A stretch of DNA of 64,000 nucleotides from Verrucomicrobiota bacterium (GCA_029560585.1 JAKQKQ010000142.1:32743-96742); one strand, 5' to 3'. Shown: positions 7,839 to 17,390, numbered from the stretch's first letter. A program made the numbers and translations. The notes: generated by a model from the sequence alone, not told the origin.

Positions 7839-10263
7839 AGGGGCTGCCTTCCCCGAACCTTGGAGCCGGCCCCTCCCGCCGCCTCAGCACCCACCACAGC
7901 GCACCGACGCCAGCCGCGCCGATCAAAGACAACCCCACGCCCGCCACCAATTCCCGCGGATGGTACTCGAACGCGATATCGGCATCGCCCGCCGATGGCA
8001 CCAGGATCGCGGTGAACGCCCCGAAGCCCGGCACCACCCGCAACTCTCGCCCCGAGGCATCTCGCGCCCGCCACCCAGAGTAATAGGTTTGCGAAACGAA
8101 GATCGCCCCGGGCGCCGCCATCCGCGTGCGCAACCGCATCCGCTCCGGCGTCACCCGCTCGATGCTCACGGGCGCCGGGACCTCCGCCCCCCCCGCGAGT
8201 ATCCCCGAGATATCCCCCGACTCCCCTTTTACCAACCCCAGCCGATTCCGGTAATCCAGCCGCCCCGCCTCCAGCGCAGCCAGCATCTCCGGCCACGACC
8301 CGAATTCTTCGCGCGCGTAATACACCTTGGCCCGGGGCAAAGCGTTGGTGTTCATGCCCAGCACCAATCGCCCCTCCTGCACGTTTGCCAATAGCCGGGC
8401 GTTCATGATGTCCAGCTTCGCGGACTCGTTCTTCATCGCGTGGAACTCGCCGATCCTCTTCGGCGTGAAAGTCACGTACCCCTCCGGCACCTCAAGACCC
8501 GGATAGACGTACGCCGCATTCCTGGGAAATACGACCTCCTCGCTCAGTCGGCCCTCCCGCATTTGCACGAACCTGAAGGGTCCCTCCGTCCGCTGCATCT
8601 CACGGATCCGCGGCACGATGCCCATACGATCCGCGTAGTACTCGGCCGGATTCTGTCGCCCCCGGTGAAAATGGGCGTGCGCCAGATACAGATCCGCGAA
8701 CGCAACCAGCACCGGCAGCGCGGAAGCAAGCACGCCCCCAAAAGCCCGCCCCCCGCGGGCGACATCCCTCACCCACCAGAGAAGAACCCCGCAGATGGCC
8801 ACGGCCCGCGCGATGGCGAATCCCGCGTTGTCGAAATTCGCGGGCTCCTTCAACCCTTTCGCCCACCCCTGCCCCACCGCAAGGAACAGCACCAGAAACC
8901 CCAGGCACCCGAAAAACGCCCACCGCGCCACTTTCTGGACAAGTGCCACCGACTCCCCCCGCAACACCCCGTCCACCAAGTTCGCCGCCAGGACCGCCAT
9001 GGCCAAATCCAGCCCACACGACATGCGCGAGGGACCCCGAAACATCCCCAGACCAGGCACGGCCGAGTACAGCACCTGAAACAGCCCCCCGTACCGCCCC
9101 AACATGAACCACAGGCAGAAAAGCGCCCACACCGCGAAAAACCGAACCTCGGGCCGGGAACGCCATGCACCCCAACCCAAGAGGGCCACCGCCAACCCCA
9201 ACACGGCCAACTGTCCCGCGTATCCAGCGGACTCCCAATACTGCCATGGTGCCATCTTCCATGTCTGGAACTCTATGGAATCCCGGTTGACCCCCCAGAA
9301 CGCCACCCCCTCCCCAGAACCGTTGGCAATGCCAAAGAAGTTCGGGAACACGAGGGTCGACAAGTAGTACCACGGCACAGACGAATCCGCGATCTGGGCA
9401 AAGGTGTAAGTGCTGCGCCCGCTGCCCCCCCAATCCGCCAGCGACGGCAGCAGGACGGGTGCCCCCACCATCAGCACAAGCGCAAACACCAGCACGACCC
9501 GGATCGCCGTGCCCCTCAATACCCGCCAACCGGCGCCCGGCGGCGCCGTCCGCCTCGCCTCAAACGCCCAGTACGCCGCCACCAGCAGCGACCCATACAG
9601 GGTCATCTGCGGGCAGCCCGCCAAAAAAGACAGGGTCACCGCCAACCAGATGCCCAGCAGGGCCGTCGCCCCACCCCCGTTAACGAACCGGCGCACGCAG
9701 AACAGCCCCGCCGGCATCCAGCTGTATGCCAACAGGAACGGCGCGTGCGTCACTTGCATCGCCATGAACCCGGAAAGACTGAATGTCACCCCACCCACCG
9801 CCGCCGCCGCGGGAAGACGCCCCTGCTCCCTCAGCAGCAAGAACGTCCCCAGTCCAGCCACCAGCACGTGCGCCACGAGATACCACTGGTACGCCAGCCA
9901 GGGGACCCTGCCCCCCTCCACGAACAACACCGAAAGCCAATGCGGCGGGTAGAACACCCCGGTCTGCACATCAGAAAAGAAAGGCATCCCGCACCGCAGG
10001 CCCGGATTCCAGAGCGGCATCCGCCCCTGCCTCAAGGCCTCACCCAGATGCGAGAGCGCCGGATACCACTGGTAGACCAAGTCCTCCCAGATGAACGCGC
10101 GCCCCAGCAACCAATCGTAGTAAAACAGCGCCACGCAGGCCGCGACGGCGAGCGCGCCCCACCACCGGCGCAGGGGACGCCCGGGCACCCACAGGCGCCG
10201 CACTGACGCCAGCAGCCCAGAGCCCTCTGGCCCGGGCAACCAAGATCCTTCTTCCCCGCTCAC
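7837..10263 (-). CDS. YfhO-family polytopic membrane protein (GT-C-like)
   Basis: An inner-membrane protein of 808 residues with the YfhO signature order. A first TM ('ALAVAACVALFYYDWLLG') precedes the periplasmic 'ADVQTGVFYPPHWL'-type loop (here 'FSDVQTGVFYPPHW'). Many TM segments follow to about residue 470, then a soluble domain, and a last TM before the charged C-terminus. YfhO relatives belong to the GT-C superfamily and are needed for glycosylating teichoic acids or other envelope polymers in Firmicutes. I chose a GTG start at 10263, which overlaps the TGA of the upstream GT2 gene as GTGA. Longer frames upstream are Arg-rich shadow. The start overlap implies translational coupling with the lipid-sugar synthase. 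Confidence 0.85.
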   Translation of the reverse strand: MSGEEGSWLPGPEGSGLLASVRRLWVPGRPLRRWWGALAVAACVALFYYDWLLGRAFIWEDLVYQWYPALSHLGEALRQGRMPLWNPGLRCGMPFFSDVQTGVFYPPHWLSVLFVEGGRVPWLAYQWYLVAHVLVAGLGTFLLLREQGRLPAAAAVGGVTFSLSGFMAMQVTHAPFLLAYSWMPAGLFCVRRFVNGGGATALLGIWLAVTLSFLAGCPQMTLYGSLLVAAYWAFEARRTAPPGAGWRVLRGTAIRVVLVFALVLMVGAPVLLPSLADWGGSGRSTYTFAQIADSSVPWYYLSTLVFPNFFGIANGSGEGVAFWGVNRDSIEFQTWKMAPWQYWESAGYAGQLAVLGLAVALLGWGAWRSRPEVRFFAVWALFCLWFMLGRYGGLFQVLYSAVPGLGMFRGPSRMSCGLDLAMAVLAANLVDGVLRGESVALVQKVARWAFFGCLGFLVLFLAVGQGWAKGLKEPANFDNAGFAIARAVAICGVLLWWVRDVARGGRAFGGVLASALPVLVAFADLYLAHAHFHRGRQNPAEYYADRMGIVPRIREMQRTEGPFRFVQMREGRLSEEVVFPRNAAYVYPGLEVPEGYVTFTPKRIGEFHAMKNESAKLDIMNARLLANVQEGRLVLGMNTNALPRAKVYYAREEFGSWPEMLAALEAGRLDYRNRLGLVKGESGDISGILAGGAEVPAPVSIERVTPERMRLRTRMAAPGAIFVSQTYYSGWRARDASGRELRVVPGFGAFTAILVPSAGDADIAFEYHPRELVAGVGLSLIGAAGVGALWWVLRRREGPAPRFGEGSP

Positions 10264-11042
10264 GGCTCCTTCGCTCCACCCCCCGCACCGGCCAGATAAT
10301 GCCTGGCGCGCCAAAGGAAAGCCACGTACTCCCGCAGCGTCCGCATCACGGGCATCTTGCTCCGCCCCTTTTTCAGATCGTAGCGGTACACCAAGGGCAC
10401 CTCGCGCACCCGCAAAGGCACCACGCTGTTGAGCTTGATCAACAGTTCGGCATTGCAGACGAACGTCCGCGTCTCGATCAGCCCATCGCCAAAGCGCCCG
10501 AACCCCTTCTTCAGAATGCCGGCGCGATACGCGCGATAGAATATCGTGTAATCTCGCGCCCCGGGGATCGGGAATAGCGCTCGCACCAGCGCGTTCGCCC
10601 CGAGGCTCAGCACCATCCGCTTCAGCGGGAAGCGATGGTATCGGCCGCCCGACTCGTACCGCGACCCGATCACCACGTCGGACCCGTCCTCGATGCACCT
10701 CAGCATGTCGGGCAACAGCGCCGGATCGTTGGTGCTGTCGGCCTCCATCAGGACGATCACGTCCTCGTCCGCCGCAGACTCCGCGGCCGCCCGCAGCCCC
10801 GTCGTGAACACCCGCGCCACCCCCAAATTCGTCGGATGGCTGATGACCCTCAAAGGCAGCGACCCCGCAAGCCGCTCCGCCACCTCCAGCGTGCGGTCCC
10901 GGCTCCCGTCATTCACCACGATGATCTCGATCGCCACCCCGCACGGGACCAGCGCCGCATGGATCGCCGGCAACAACGAGGGCAGGTTTCCCTCCTCGTT
11001 GTACGCCGGCACCACAACGAAAACCTTGCGCGGCAGACCCAT
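10260..11042 (-). CDS. GT2 family glycosyltransferase (polyprenyl-phosphate sugar synthase type)
   Basis: A 260-residue family 2 glycosyltransferase: 'VVPAYNEEGNLPSLL' at the N-terminus, 'VVNDGSRDRTLE', catalytic 'MEADSTNDP' and the 'GSRYESGGRYH' loop. It has no C-terminal TM pair. It resembles DPM1/ArnC-like enzymes that load a sugar onto polyprenyl phosphate. The ATG at 11042 matches the domain start. Its TGA overlaps the GTG of the YfhO-like gene by four bases, the same synthase-plus-membrane-transferase arrangement seen at 52-4212. The sugar is unknown. Confidence 0.9.
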   Translation of the reverse strand: MGLPRKVFVVVPAYNEEGNLPSLLPAIHAALVPCGVAIEIIVVNDGSRDRTLEVAERLAGSLPLRVISHPTNLGVARVFTTGLRAAAESAADEDVIVLMEADSTNDPALLPDMLRCIEDGSDVVIGSRYESGGRYHRFPLKRMVLSLGANALVRALFPIPGARDYTIFYRAYRAGILKKGFGRFGDGLIETRTFVCNAELLIKLNSVVPLRVREVPLVYRYDLKKGRSKMPVMRTLREYVAFLWRARHYLAGAGGGAKEP

Positions 11043-11122
11043 CGCTGCGGGTGGATAACACGCCGCGGCAAGGCGGACAACCCTTAATCTCGAACCTCGG
11101 CCAGTTAATGCAATTGCCGGAC

Positions 11123-12112
11123 TCAGGACGCAAATGCCGCCCGAATCTCTTCGAGGTGCCCGCGCTGCCAGTCGATCATCGCCCGCAGCCCCTCGTCCAC
11201 ACCGGTCCTCGGTGACCACGCCAACCCAAGCCGCCCCACCCAAGAAAGATCGGCCACGAAATAGGGCTGGTCCCCCGGCCGCGCACCCTCGTGCCCCAGG
11301 GATTTGAATGGCAGCCCCGTGATTGCCGCGATCTTATCCAGCCCCTGCGCCACCGAGATCGCGTTGGCCTCCCCGCCGCCCACGGGATACACCCCCGTCA
11401 GCCGACGCTCCCAAAGCAAAAGGTACAAGTCCACCAGATCCTCGACAAACAGGAGATCCCGCACCTGGTGCCCATCCCCGTAGACCATGACATCGCGCCC
11501 CAGCAGGTTCGCGATCGAGAACCACGCCACCCACCCCTGGTCCTCGACGCCAAATTGCTGGTGCCCGTAGATGCAGGATTGCCGCAGCGAACAGGTCGCC
11601 ATCCCAAACTCCGGCCGCCCATACTCCGTGAAATACATCTCCCCGACGGCCTTGCTGACGCCATACGGCGTATACGGATCCAGCGGCATATCCTCGCCCA
11701 CCGGCCGATTGACTTTCAGGTGCCCGTACACCTTGTTCGTCGATGCGTAGAAGCAGTACGCCCCCGGCGTGTGCCGCCGCACCGCATCGATCACGTTGAA
11801 CGCCGCCGCCGCGTTGTCGCGGAAGTCAGCCCCAGGATTCTGATAGCTGAGCGTCACCGCCACCTGCGCCGACAGATGGAAAACCGCGTCGGCCTTCCCA
11901 ATCGCCCCGAAAGCATCCTCCGCCTTCTGCGCCGATGACAGGTCCGCCCGCAGAAGCCGCATGCCCCCGGCCCGCAGCCGGGCCGCGTTGTACTCCGATC
12001 CCCGCCGGCTCAGGTTGTCTATCCCAACGACCTCGTCACCGCGCTCCAACAATCTTCGCGCAAGGCAGCTCCCTATGAAGCCGCAAGCGCCTGTTACGAT
12101 CACCTTGCTCAT
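11123..12112 (-). CDS. NAD-dependent epimerase/dehydratase, CDP-paratose 2-epimerase-like
   Basis: A 329-residue extended SDR enzyme. It has an N-terminal dinucleotide motif 'TGACGFIG', catalytic Thr125 in 'STNKVYG', and the Tyr150-x-x-x-Lys154 pair in 'PYGVSK'. The segment 'RQSCIYGHQQFGVEDQGW' closely follows the pattern of CDP-paratose/tyvelose 2-epimerases and related nucleotide-sugar epimerases. It should interconvert an NDP-hexose for surface glycan synthesis; the exact sugar is inference. The ATG at 12112 overlaps the TGA of the GT9 gene (ATGA), so translation is likely coupled. Confidence 0.88.
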   Translation of the reverse strand: MSKVIVTGACGFIGSCLARRLLERGDEVVGIDNLSRRGSEYNAARLRAGGMRLLRADLSSAQKAEDAFGAIGKADAVFHLSAQVAVTLSYQNPGADFRDNAAAAFNVIDAVRRHTPGAYCFYASTNKVYGHLKVNRPVGEDMPLDPYTPYGVSKAVGEMYFTEYGRPEFGMATCSLRQSCIYGHQQFGVEDQGWVAWFSIANLLGRDVMVYGDGHQVRDLLFVEDLVDLYLLLWERRLTGVYPVGGGEANAISVAQGLDKIAAITGLPFKSLGHEGARPGDQPYFVADLSWVGRLGLAWSPRTGVDEGLRAMIDWQRGHLEEIRAAFAS

Positions 12113-13200
12113 GCGTCCGCTCCACCGCTCTTCAGAAGTTCCGATGCCGCCTCAACGATCCGCTCCGGCTCCAGGCCGGTGAGGCATGCAAAATCTAATT
12201 TAGCCGGACATCGCATCGGGGTCGAGGAATACTGAAAACATGGCCGGCACGGCATGTCCCTTGCGATGATCCGGTGCGGCACGCCCCACGGCCTGACGAA
12301 CGTCGGGTTGGTCGGGCCGAATATCGTCGCGCACGGCACGCCCATCGACGCCGCCAGATGCATGAGGCCAGAATCGTTTGAAATCATGAGCCGCGCCCGC
12401 CCCAGCCACGCGGCGCAGTGCAAGATCGTCGGCGTCGCCGGGATCGCGTGACAACCCGCCGGCAGCCGCGCCACCAGACGCTCCGTCAGCGGGGCATCCA
12501 TACCCCCGCTGAACACCAGATAGAAAACGTCCGGCCTCCGCGCGCGCAAGACGACGAGGGCCGCCGCCAGCGCCTCCGGCGGATAACAGCGCTGCTGCTG
12601 GTTTTTCAGGACGCTGCAGCTCGCGTGCACCGCCACCCACGTCTTCCCGGCCGCCTCGCCCGGCAGCCGCCGCGCCCCTTCCTCCACCTCCGCATCGATC
12701 GCTCCCGGTATTACCGGCGCCACCAGCCTGCCCGGCACCTGCACATCCACCGGCACCAGCCCCGCCCGCTGCACGAGCCGCACGTTCTCTTCCACCGCGT
12801 GCAGTGAAACATCCTCGTCCAGCCGAATGTCATTCAGGAACGACCAGCTGCGCAGGCGATGCCTCACGTAGCGGTGTGCCAGCCGATGCCGCGCCCCGGC
12901 CACGACGTTCGCCACGTTATACTCGAAGCGATTTGATCCGTAGGGGATCACGCCCCAGTCGAACCGTTGCCGGCGCAGGCCGGCCAAGAACCGCATCCCC
13001 TCCAGCGCCGGCCGCCCCACGAAATCGAACCGGGCCACTTCCTCCACGAGACCCGTGGCGGCCAGCAGATCCCCGACCGAGCCGAACATCGTCAGGCCGG
13101 TCACCCGCGTCCCCGGATTGTGCCGCCGGACGAGATCCAGCGCCGGCAACCACTGGAGCGTGTCGCCCAATCCCGAGATATTGAACGCCAGCAACCTCAT
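12109..13200 (-). CDS. GT9 (ADP-heptose:LPS heptosyltransferase-like) glycosyltransferase
   Basis: A 363-residue GT-B enzyme. The N-terminus 'LLAFNISGLGDTLQWLPAL' is the family's phosphate-loop-like start. The C-terminal donor site reads 'ISNDSGLMHLAASMGVP' and 'IFGPTNP'. A Cys-rich tail ('CRPCF', 'CP', 'CL') is typical of many GT9 proteins, where Cys pairs may bind metal. Heptose transfer is the family's best known role; other sugars are possible. The ATG at 13200 overlaps the upstream methyltransferase TGA, and its own TGA overlaps the epimerase ATG. Together with its neighbours it forms a compact envelope-glycan operon. Confidence 0.88.
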   Translation of the reverse strand: MRLLAFNISGLGDTLQWLPALDLVRRHNPGTRVTGLTMFGSVGDLLAATGLVEEVARFDFVGRPALEGMRFLAGLRRQRFDWGVIPYGSNRFEYNVANVVAGARHRLAHRYVRHRLRSWSFLNDIRLDEDVSLHAVEENVRLVQRAGLVPVDVQVPGRLVAPVIPGAIDAEVEEGARRLPGEAAGKTWVAVHASCSVLKNQQQRCYPPEALAAALVVLRARRPDVFYLVFSGGMDAPLTERLVARLPAGCHAIPATPTILHCAAWLGRARLMISNDSGLMHLAASMGVPCATIFGPTNPTFVRPWGVPHRIIARDMPCRPCFQYSSTPMRCPAKLDFACLTGLEPERIVEAASELLKSGGADA

Positions 13201-14072
13201 GGCCCACCCCCCTTCTCTGCGATCACCTCCAGGCTCGACGCCAGTCGCCGATACAGCATCCGGGCCACCATCGCGCACGGCAGTGCCGCAAGATCCAGCG
13301 CCCGCACCCACCCCCGCGACAGCACGCCATGTTGCCCGGATCCCACCCCCAGCCATCGCCATAGGCTGTTCACCTCGACCATCACGCTATCCCACGCCGG
13401 CGATGCGGTGCGCACGCGCAAGAATCCCTCCGACTCCAACAACCGCCTGACCGATGCCGCAGAAAAAAAACGCACGTGGCTCGGGTCCTCCAGATTCCAC
13501 CAGGCCCCGCCAAAAAGCGCCAGCCCGGCCGAATCCGCGCTGGGCGTCAGGACGTAAAGGCGCCCCCCCGGCCGCAGCGCGCGAAAACAGGCCCGCGCAA
13601 AAGCGCGCACGTCATCCACGTGCTCGATGAGATGGATTCCCAAAACCAGGTCAAATGCCCCCTCCGGGATCGCCGCGTCCTCGATACCACCCCAGAAAAG
13701 TCGCGCACGCTCCCTGACCACCGGATCCACCGCAACGCCCAGCATGCCCTTCTCCACGCCCGCCACGGCACAGCCCCGATCCATCAGCCGTCGCAGCAGC
13801 GCCCCAGACCCAAACCCGATGTCCAGCACGGATGGGGCCGGCCCACCCCGCAGAAACAGCCGGTCGAGGCGCCGCATCGTCAATGCCAGCCGCACCCCAT
13901 CGAACCCCAAACTGCCCCCCCATGGATGCCCCCGCGCCCCGCGCGGCCCCTCACCCACCTCCCGCAGCAAATGCCCGCACCCATCGCAGCGAAACAGGTC
14001 CCGCGGGCCGCGCATCGACCACGGGCGCAAACCACCCCCGCAGATCTCGCACGCTCTGGCGGACTGTGCCAT
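13197..14072 (-). CDS. Class I SAM-dependent methyltransferase with N-terminal zinc ribbon
   Basis: About 291 residues. Two CxxC knuckles ('CEIC', 'CDGC') sit in the first 40 residues, followed by a Rossmann methyltransferase domain with motif I 'VLDIGFGSGALL' and the acidic loop 'LVLGIHLIEHVDD'. This zinc-ribbon plus Methyltransf_11/23 layout is common in O-antigen and nucleotide-sugar methyltransferases. It is the first gene of the overlapping minus-strand group and ends in an ATGA overlap with the GT9 gene. I preferred the ATG at 14072, which leaves the whole ribbon intact. A GTG at 14108 would add 12 residues. The acceptor is unknown. Confidence 0.85.
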   Translation of the reverse strand: MAQSARACEICGGGLRPWSMRGPRDLFRCDGCGHLLREVGEGPRGARGHPWGGSLGFDGVRLALTMRRLDRLFLRGGPAPSVLDIGFGSGALLRRLMDRGCAVAGVEKGMLGVAVDPVVRERARLFWGGIEDAAIPEGAFDLVLGIHLIEHVDDVRAFARACFRALRPGGRLYVLTPSADSAGLALFGGAWWNLEDPSHVRFFSAASVRRLLESEGFLRVRTASPAWDSVMVEVNSLWRWLGVGSGQHGVLSRGWVRALDLAALPCAMVARMLYRRLASSLEVIAEKGGGP

Positions 14073-14168
14073 GCCTCCATCCACCGCGCCCTTGTAGGCC
14101 CGACTCACCCCGTTGAGAAGCGTTTCCAGTCACCGCGCCAACCGTACCGCGCGCCATGTTGTCGAGAC

Positions 14169-14345
14169 GGGGTCAACTCTCGATTCTTGACACTCTCCAA
14201 GACCCATGCGGGGTGGCATGTGTTTCAGGCAGCGTTTTCAGCGTGCATCGGATCCTCCGTTCACAGCCGCGACCATGCGACACCGCCCGACGTTGCCTTC
14301 AAGCCGACCCGCGCGCGGAAGTGTCAAGAATCGAGAGTTGACCCC
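14169..14345. mobile_element. 177-base MITE-like element with 26-base terminal inverted repeats
   Basis: The left end (14169-14194) reads GGGGTCAACTCTCGATTCTT and onward. The right end (14320-14345) is its exact reverse complement, ending TTGACCCC. The interior of about 125 bases has no gene. Such ends fit a non-autonomous element, possibly mobilised by a REP-associated or other transposase elsewhere in the genome; that link is inference. A single right-end copy lies at about 20170-20193, with no partner in this window. The rest of the 14073-14527 gap shows nothing else I can name. Confidence 0.7.
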
Positions 14346-14527
14346 GGGCACACCCCAGCGTGGTGACCAAGGACGACGATTTCACCCCCGACTGCGCGCT
14401 GGGCGTCGGTGGGATCCTCCCAAAACCATCGGCATTTCACTTGTTTGCGACATTAGCCGTAATGGGCGCTTGACGAGCTGCGGTGCTCGCCTGTAGAAGC
14501 ACGATGAGCCGCGATACCTCGGATTAA

Positions 14528-17134
14528 ATGCCCATCGATGGAAAATCGGGGGCCATGAGTGTTATGAATGATCGTTCATTGGGTTCATGTGCATCGCTTC
14601 ATCTGGGTGCGCTTTCCTTTTCCGTTTGCCTGCGACGGACGCTCATGGTGCCCTTCCTCGCGCTGCTGCCCCTGGCGGCGGCGGCGGCGCCGGGCACGTG
14701 GTGGACCAACGGCAGCGCCAGTTGGTTCACGACGGGCAACTGGAGCGCCGGGGTGCCGGATTCCAGCACCTATGCATTTATCACCAACGGGGGCACCGCC
14801 CAGATCGCCGGCGGCGCCGCCGTGGCAAACGTCCTCGATATCCAGAACGGCATGCTCTCTCTCACAGGCGGCAGCCTCGACCTGAACGGCCTCATCGCGA
14901 CCAACGGCGCATCGAGCGACATCCTCGTTAACGGCGGCTGGCTCACCAGCCGCGGCAGCACGATGAGCAACCTCGCGAATTTCGTGATCGGCGACACCGG
15001 CGGCGGGGCGACCTTCGAGGCGCAGGGCGGGGCGCATGCCTTCGCCAACAACCTGGTGGTCGGCAATATCTCGGACGGCAACCAGATGCTCGTCACCACC
15101 GGCGCGATGGTGGCCAATGGCATCGGGTATATCGGAAACGACAGCGCCTCCAGCGGCAATGCGGTGCTGGTCACCGGCACCGGATCGCTCTGGACCAACC
15201 GCGGCGAATTATACGTGGGTCGTTCCGGTTGGGGCAACTCGCTGACGATCTCGAATGGCGGGGTCGTCAACAACAATCACGGCTACGTGGGTAACTACGC
15301 GGGTGCCAGCAACAACGCGGTGCTGGTCACGGGCTCCGGATCGCTCTGGATAAACAGGGGCGAACTGAACGTGGGCAATGCCGGCTCCGGCAATTCGCTG
15401 ACAATCTCGAACGGCGGGTTCGTCCAGAACGTGAACAGCCGGGTGGGCAACGCGTCAGGCAGCAACGCGGTGATCGTGACCGGCGGCGGGTCGGTCTGGA
15501 CAAACGGCAACGCCATGTACCTGGGCGTTTCCGGCAGCTCGAACAACAAGCTGACGATCTCGGACGGTGGGGTTGTCTTCGATTTTTCCGCCGACATCGG
15601 CTGGTCGTCCTGCACCCGCAACACGGCGACTGTCACCGGGACCGGATCGGTCTGGAACAGCGGCGGTTCTCTGAGCGTGGGTTCTTACGGCTGGGATAAC
15701 GCGCTGACGATTTCGAACGGCGGGGCCGTCCACGACAATAACGGCTACGTGGGCTACAACGCTGCGTCGGCCAGCAATAACACGGTTCTGGTCACGGGCA
15801 CCGGATCGGTCTGGTCCAACCGCAGCGATCTGACCGTGGGCAATGCCGGCTCCGGCAATTCGCTGACGGTCGCGGACGGCGCGGTGGTCCACGACAATAA
15901 CGGTTACGTGGGCTACCAAACGTCGACCACCAACAACGCGGTATGGGTCACCGGCGGCGGCTCCCTTTGGTCCAACCGCAGCGATCTATACGTGGGCAAC
16001 TACGGCTCTGGCAACTCGCTGACAGTCTCGAACGGCGGGATCGTCCACGACAATAACGGCTTCGTGGGCTACAACACTTCGAGCAGCAGCAACGCGGTGT
16101 GGGTCACCGGCGGTGGCTCCCTTTGGACCAACCGCAGTGATCTGACCGTGGGCTATTCCGGCAAGGGCAACTCGCTGACCATCAGCAATGGCGGGGCGGT
16201 GGCGGCGCGGAATGTCTACATCAGCAGCCAGCCCGCCGCGACCGGCAACGTGATCCGAATCGACGGCGGCATTCTGAGGGCGGTGAGCAACGTGACGGTG
16301 GGTGCGGCCGGTTCGCTGGAGGTGGCTAGCGGGACCCTCGACGTGGGCCGCATGGTCACCAATCGGGGCAGCCTGTCCGGCGCCGGGACGTTCAAGGCGT
16401 TGCAAATCGTGAACGAGAGGCAGGCTACCTTCACCGGCAACGCCCAGATCCAGGCGGGCTACCGGAACTCCTCCGGCGCGACGACGGAAGTGGCACACGC
16501 GACGGGCGCGGTCTTTCAGGGGCCCGTGACCAATGCGGCCGGCGCGGTGTTCAAGAACACCGGGGGGCTCGTCCAATTCCTCGCGATCTTCGAGAATCAG
16601 GGATTGTACGCGAGCGATCCGGCGACGAATCAGTTCACGACCTTTTCGGTCGGGCCCGGCGGTTCGGTGGCCGGCGGCGCAGGCGACCTGTTCGAGTTCG
16701 ATGGCGACTTCCTAAACAAGAGCACCAACGCCGCGGCGTTCGATCTGGCGTCGGCGGAAGTGGCATTCGCCGGCGGCGGGAGCCACATCTTCGAGCTGGC
16801 GGGCGTGGACCTCGGGGCAAATGCGTACGGATACGCGTCCAACTTCGCGATCGGCGTCCTGACCCTCGGCGCCGGCGACGTCCTCACCCTGCTCGACGGC
16901 AACACCGGCAACGCCGGAACGGCGCTCTACGTGGGCGTCTTCAACGCCGACACCAACAGCATCACATCGGCGTTCAACATCTACTACGACGCGGATCTAA
17001 ATCTCGCGCTCGGCGGCGGGACCTACGAACTCAACGGCGGCGGGTTCCTGATCGCGATTCCAGAGCCGGGCCCCATCTTCGCCGTCATGGCCTCCGCCGC
17101 GGCCCTCCTCGGCCTCCGCCGGTTCCGTCGCTAG
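14528..17134 (+). CDS. Exported repeat-rich autotransporter-like protein with PEP-CTERM sorting signal
   Basis: An 868-residue exported protein. A hydrophobic signal segment ('MVPFLALLPLAAAAA') leads to a 'TWWTNGSASWFTTGNWSAG' start typical of passenger-like beta-helix proteins. Roughly nine degenerate ~45-residue repeats run from about residue 205 to 560, each combining 'VLVTGTGSLW', 'NRSDLTVGN' and 'NSLTISNGG' elements. The C-terminus is a PEP-CTERM signal: 'IPEPGP', a hydrophobic helix, then 'RRFRR'. PEP-CTERM proteins are cleaved and sorted by exosortase to the surface or an extracellular matrix. Start choice is open among ATGs at 14528, 14555 and 14564; 14645 leaves a short n-region. The DNA repeats are diverged enough to be old. 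Confidence 0.85.
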   Translation: MPIDGKSGAMSVMNDRSLGSCASLHLGALSFSVCLRRTLMVPFLALLPLAAAAAPGTWWTNGSASWFTTGNWSAGVPDSSTYAFITNGGTAQIAGGAAVANVLDIQNGMLSLTGGSLDLNGLIATNGASSDILVNGGWLTSRGSTMSNLANFVIGDTGGGATFEAQGGAHAFANNLVVGNISDGNQMLVTTGAMVANGIGYIGNDSASSGNAVLVTGTGSLWTNRGELYVGRSGWGNSLTISNGGVVNNNHGYVGNYAGASNNAVLVTGSGSLWINRGELNVGNAGSGNSLTISNGGFVQNVNSRVGNASGSNAVIVTGGGSVWTNGNAMYLGVSGSSNNKLTISDGGVVFDFSADIGWSSCTRNTATVTGTGSVWNSGGSLSVGSYGWDNALTISNGGAVHDNNGYVGYNAASASNNTVLVTGTGSVWSNRSDLTVGNAGSGNSLTVADGAVVHDNNGYVGYQTSTTNNAVWVTGGGSLWSNRSDLYVGNYGSGNSLTVSNGGIVHDNNGFVGYNTSSSSNAVWVTGGGSLWTNRSDLTVGYSGKGNSLTISNGGAVAARNVYISSQPAATGNVIRIDGGILRAVSNVTVGAAGSLEVASGTLDVGRMVTNRGSLSGAGTFKALQIVNERQATFTGNAQIQAGYRNSSGATTEVAHATGAVFQGPVTNAAGAVFKNTGGLVQFLAIFENQGLYASDPATNQFTTFSVGPGGSVAGGAGDLFEFDGDFLNKSTNAAAFDLASAEVAFAGGGSHIFELAGVDLGANAYGYASNFAIGVLTLGAGDVLTLLDGNTGNAGTALYVGVFNADTNSITSAFNIYYDADLNLALGGGTYELNGGGFLIAIPEPGPIFAVMASAAALLGLRRFRR

Positions 17135-17144
17135 GATTGGGAAG

Positions 17145-17271
17145 GTAGCGAAGCCGCTTCCGGCTTCGGCCCTCGCTCAGCCAGCGCCACGGGCGGGACG
17201 CCAGTGCCACGGAACCGTGGCATGGGCATCTTGCCCATGTCCCACGCCGAAGGGCGCAAGCCCTTCGCTAC
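17145..17271. repeat. GTAGCGAAG...CTTCGCTAC extragenic element, copy 1
   Basis: An element of about 127 bases with mirrored ends GTAGCGAAG and CTTCGCTAC. It has internal inverted repeats (CCACGG...CCGTGG; ATGGGCATCTTGCCCAT). Other copies are at 20205-20331 and 48700-48850. It starts 10 bases after the PEP-CTERM gene stop and could form a long hairpin. Confidence 0.8.
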
Positions 17272-17298
17272 GGCAATGCGAGATAGCCTCGGGGCCAA

Positions 17299-17390
17299 GC
17301 AGGCCGTTAGGGTCACATCTCGCAGGCCGTTAGGGTCACATCTCGCAGGCCGTTAGGGTCACATCTCGCAGGCCGTTAGGGTCACATCTC
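17299..17390. repeat. Four tandem copies of a 23-base unit
   Basis: Perfect head-to-tail copies at 17299, 17322, 17345 and 17368 of a unit that begins GCAGGCCGTTAGGG and ends TCACATCTC. The duplicated segment at 20202-20589 carries a single copy, so the array varies in number. It lies about 125 bases before the esterase ATG. Confidence 0.9.

Noticed and set aside
8440..10206. 588-codon open frame on the plus strand
   Set aside because: It is antisense to the YfhO-like gene, with runs of Arg, Pro, His and Gln and no signal or fold features.
17299..17390. Four regularly spaced 23-base repeats considered as a CRISPR array
   Set aside because: The units are directly adjacent with no spacers and there are no cas genes, so this is a tandem repeat.
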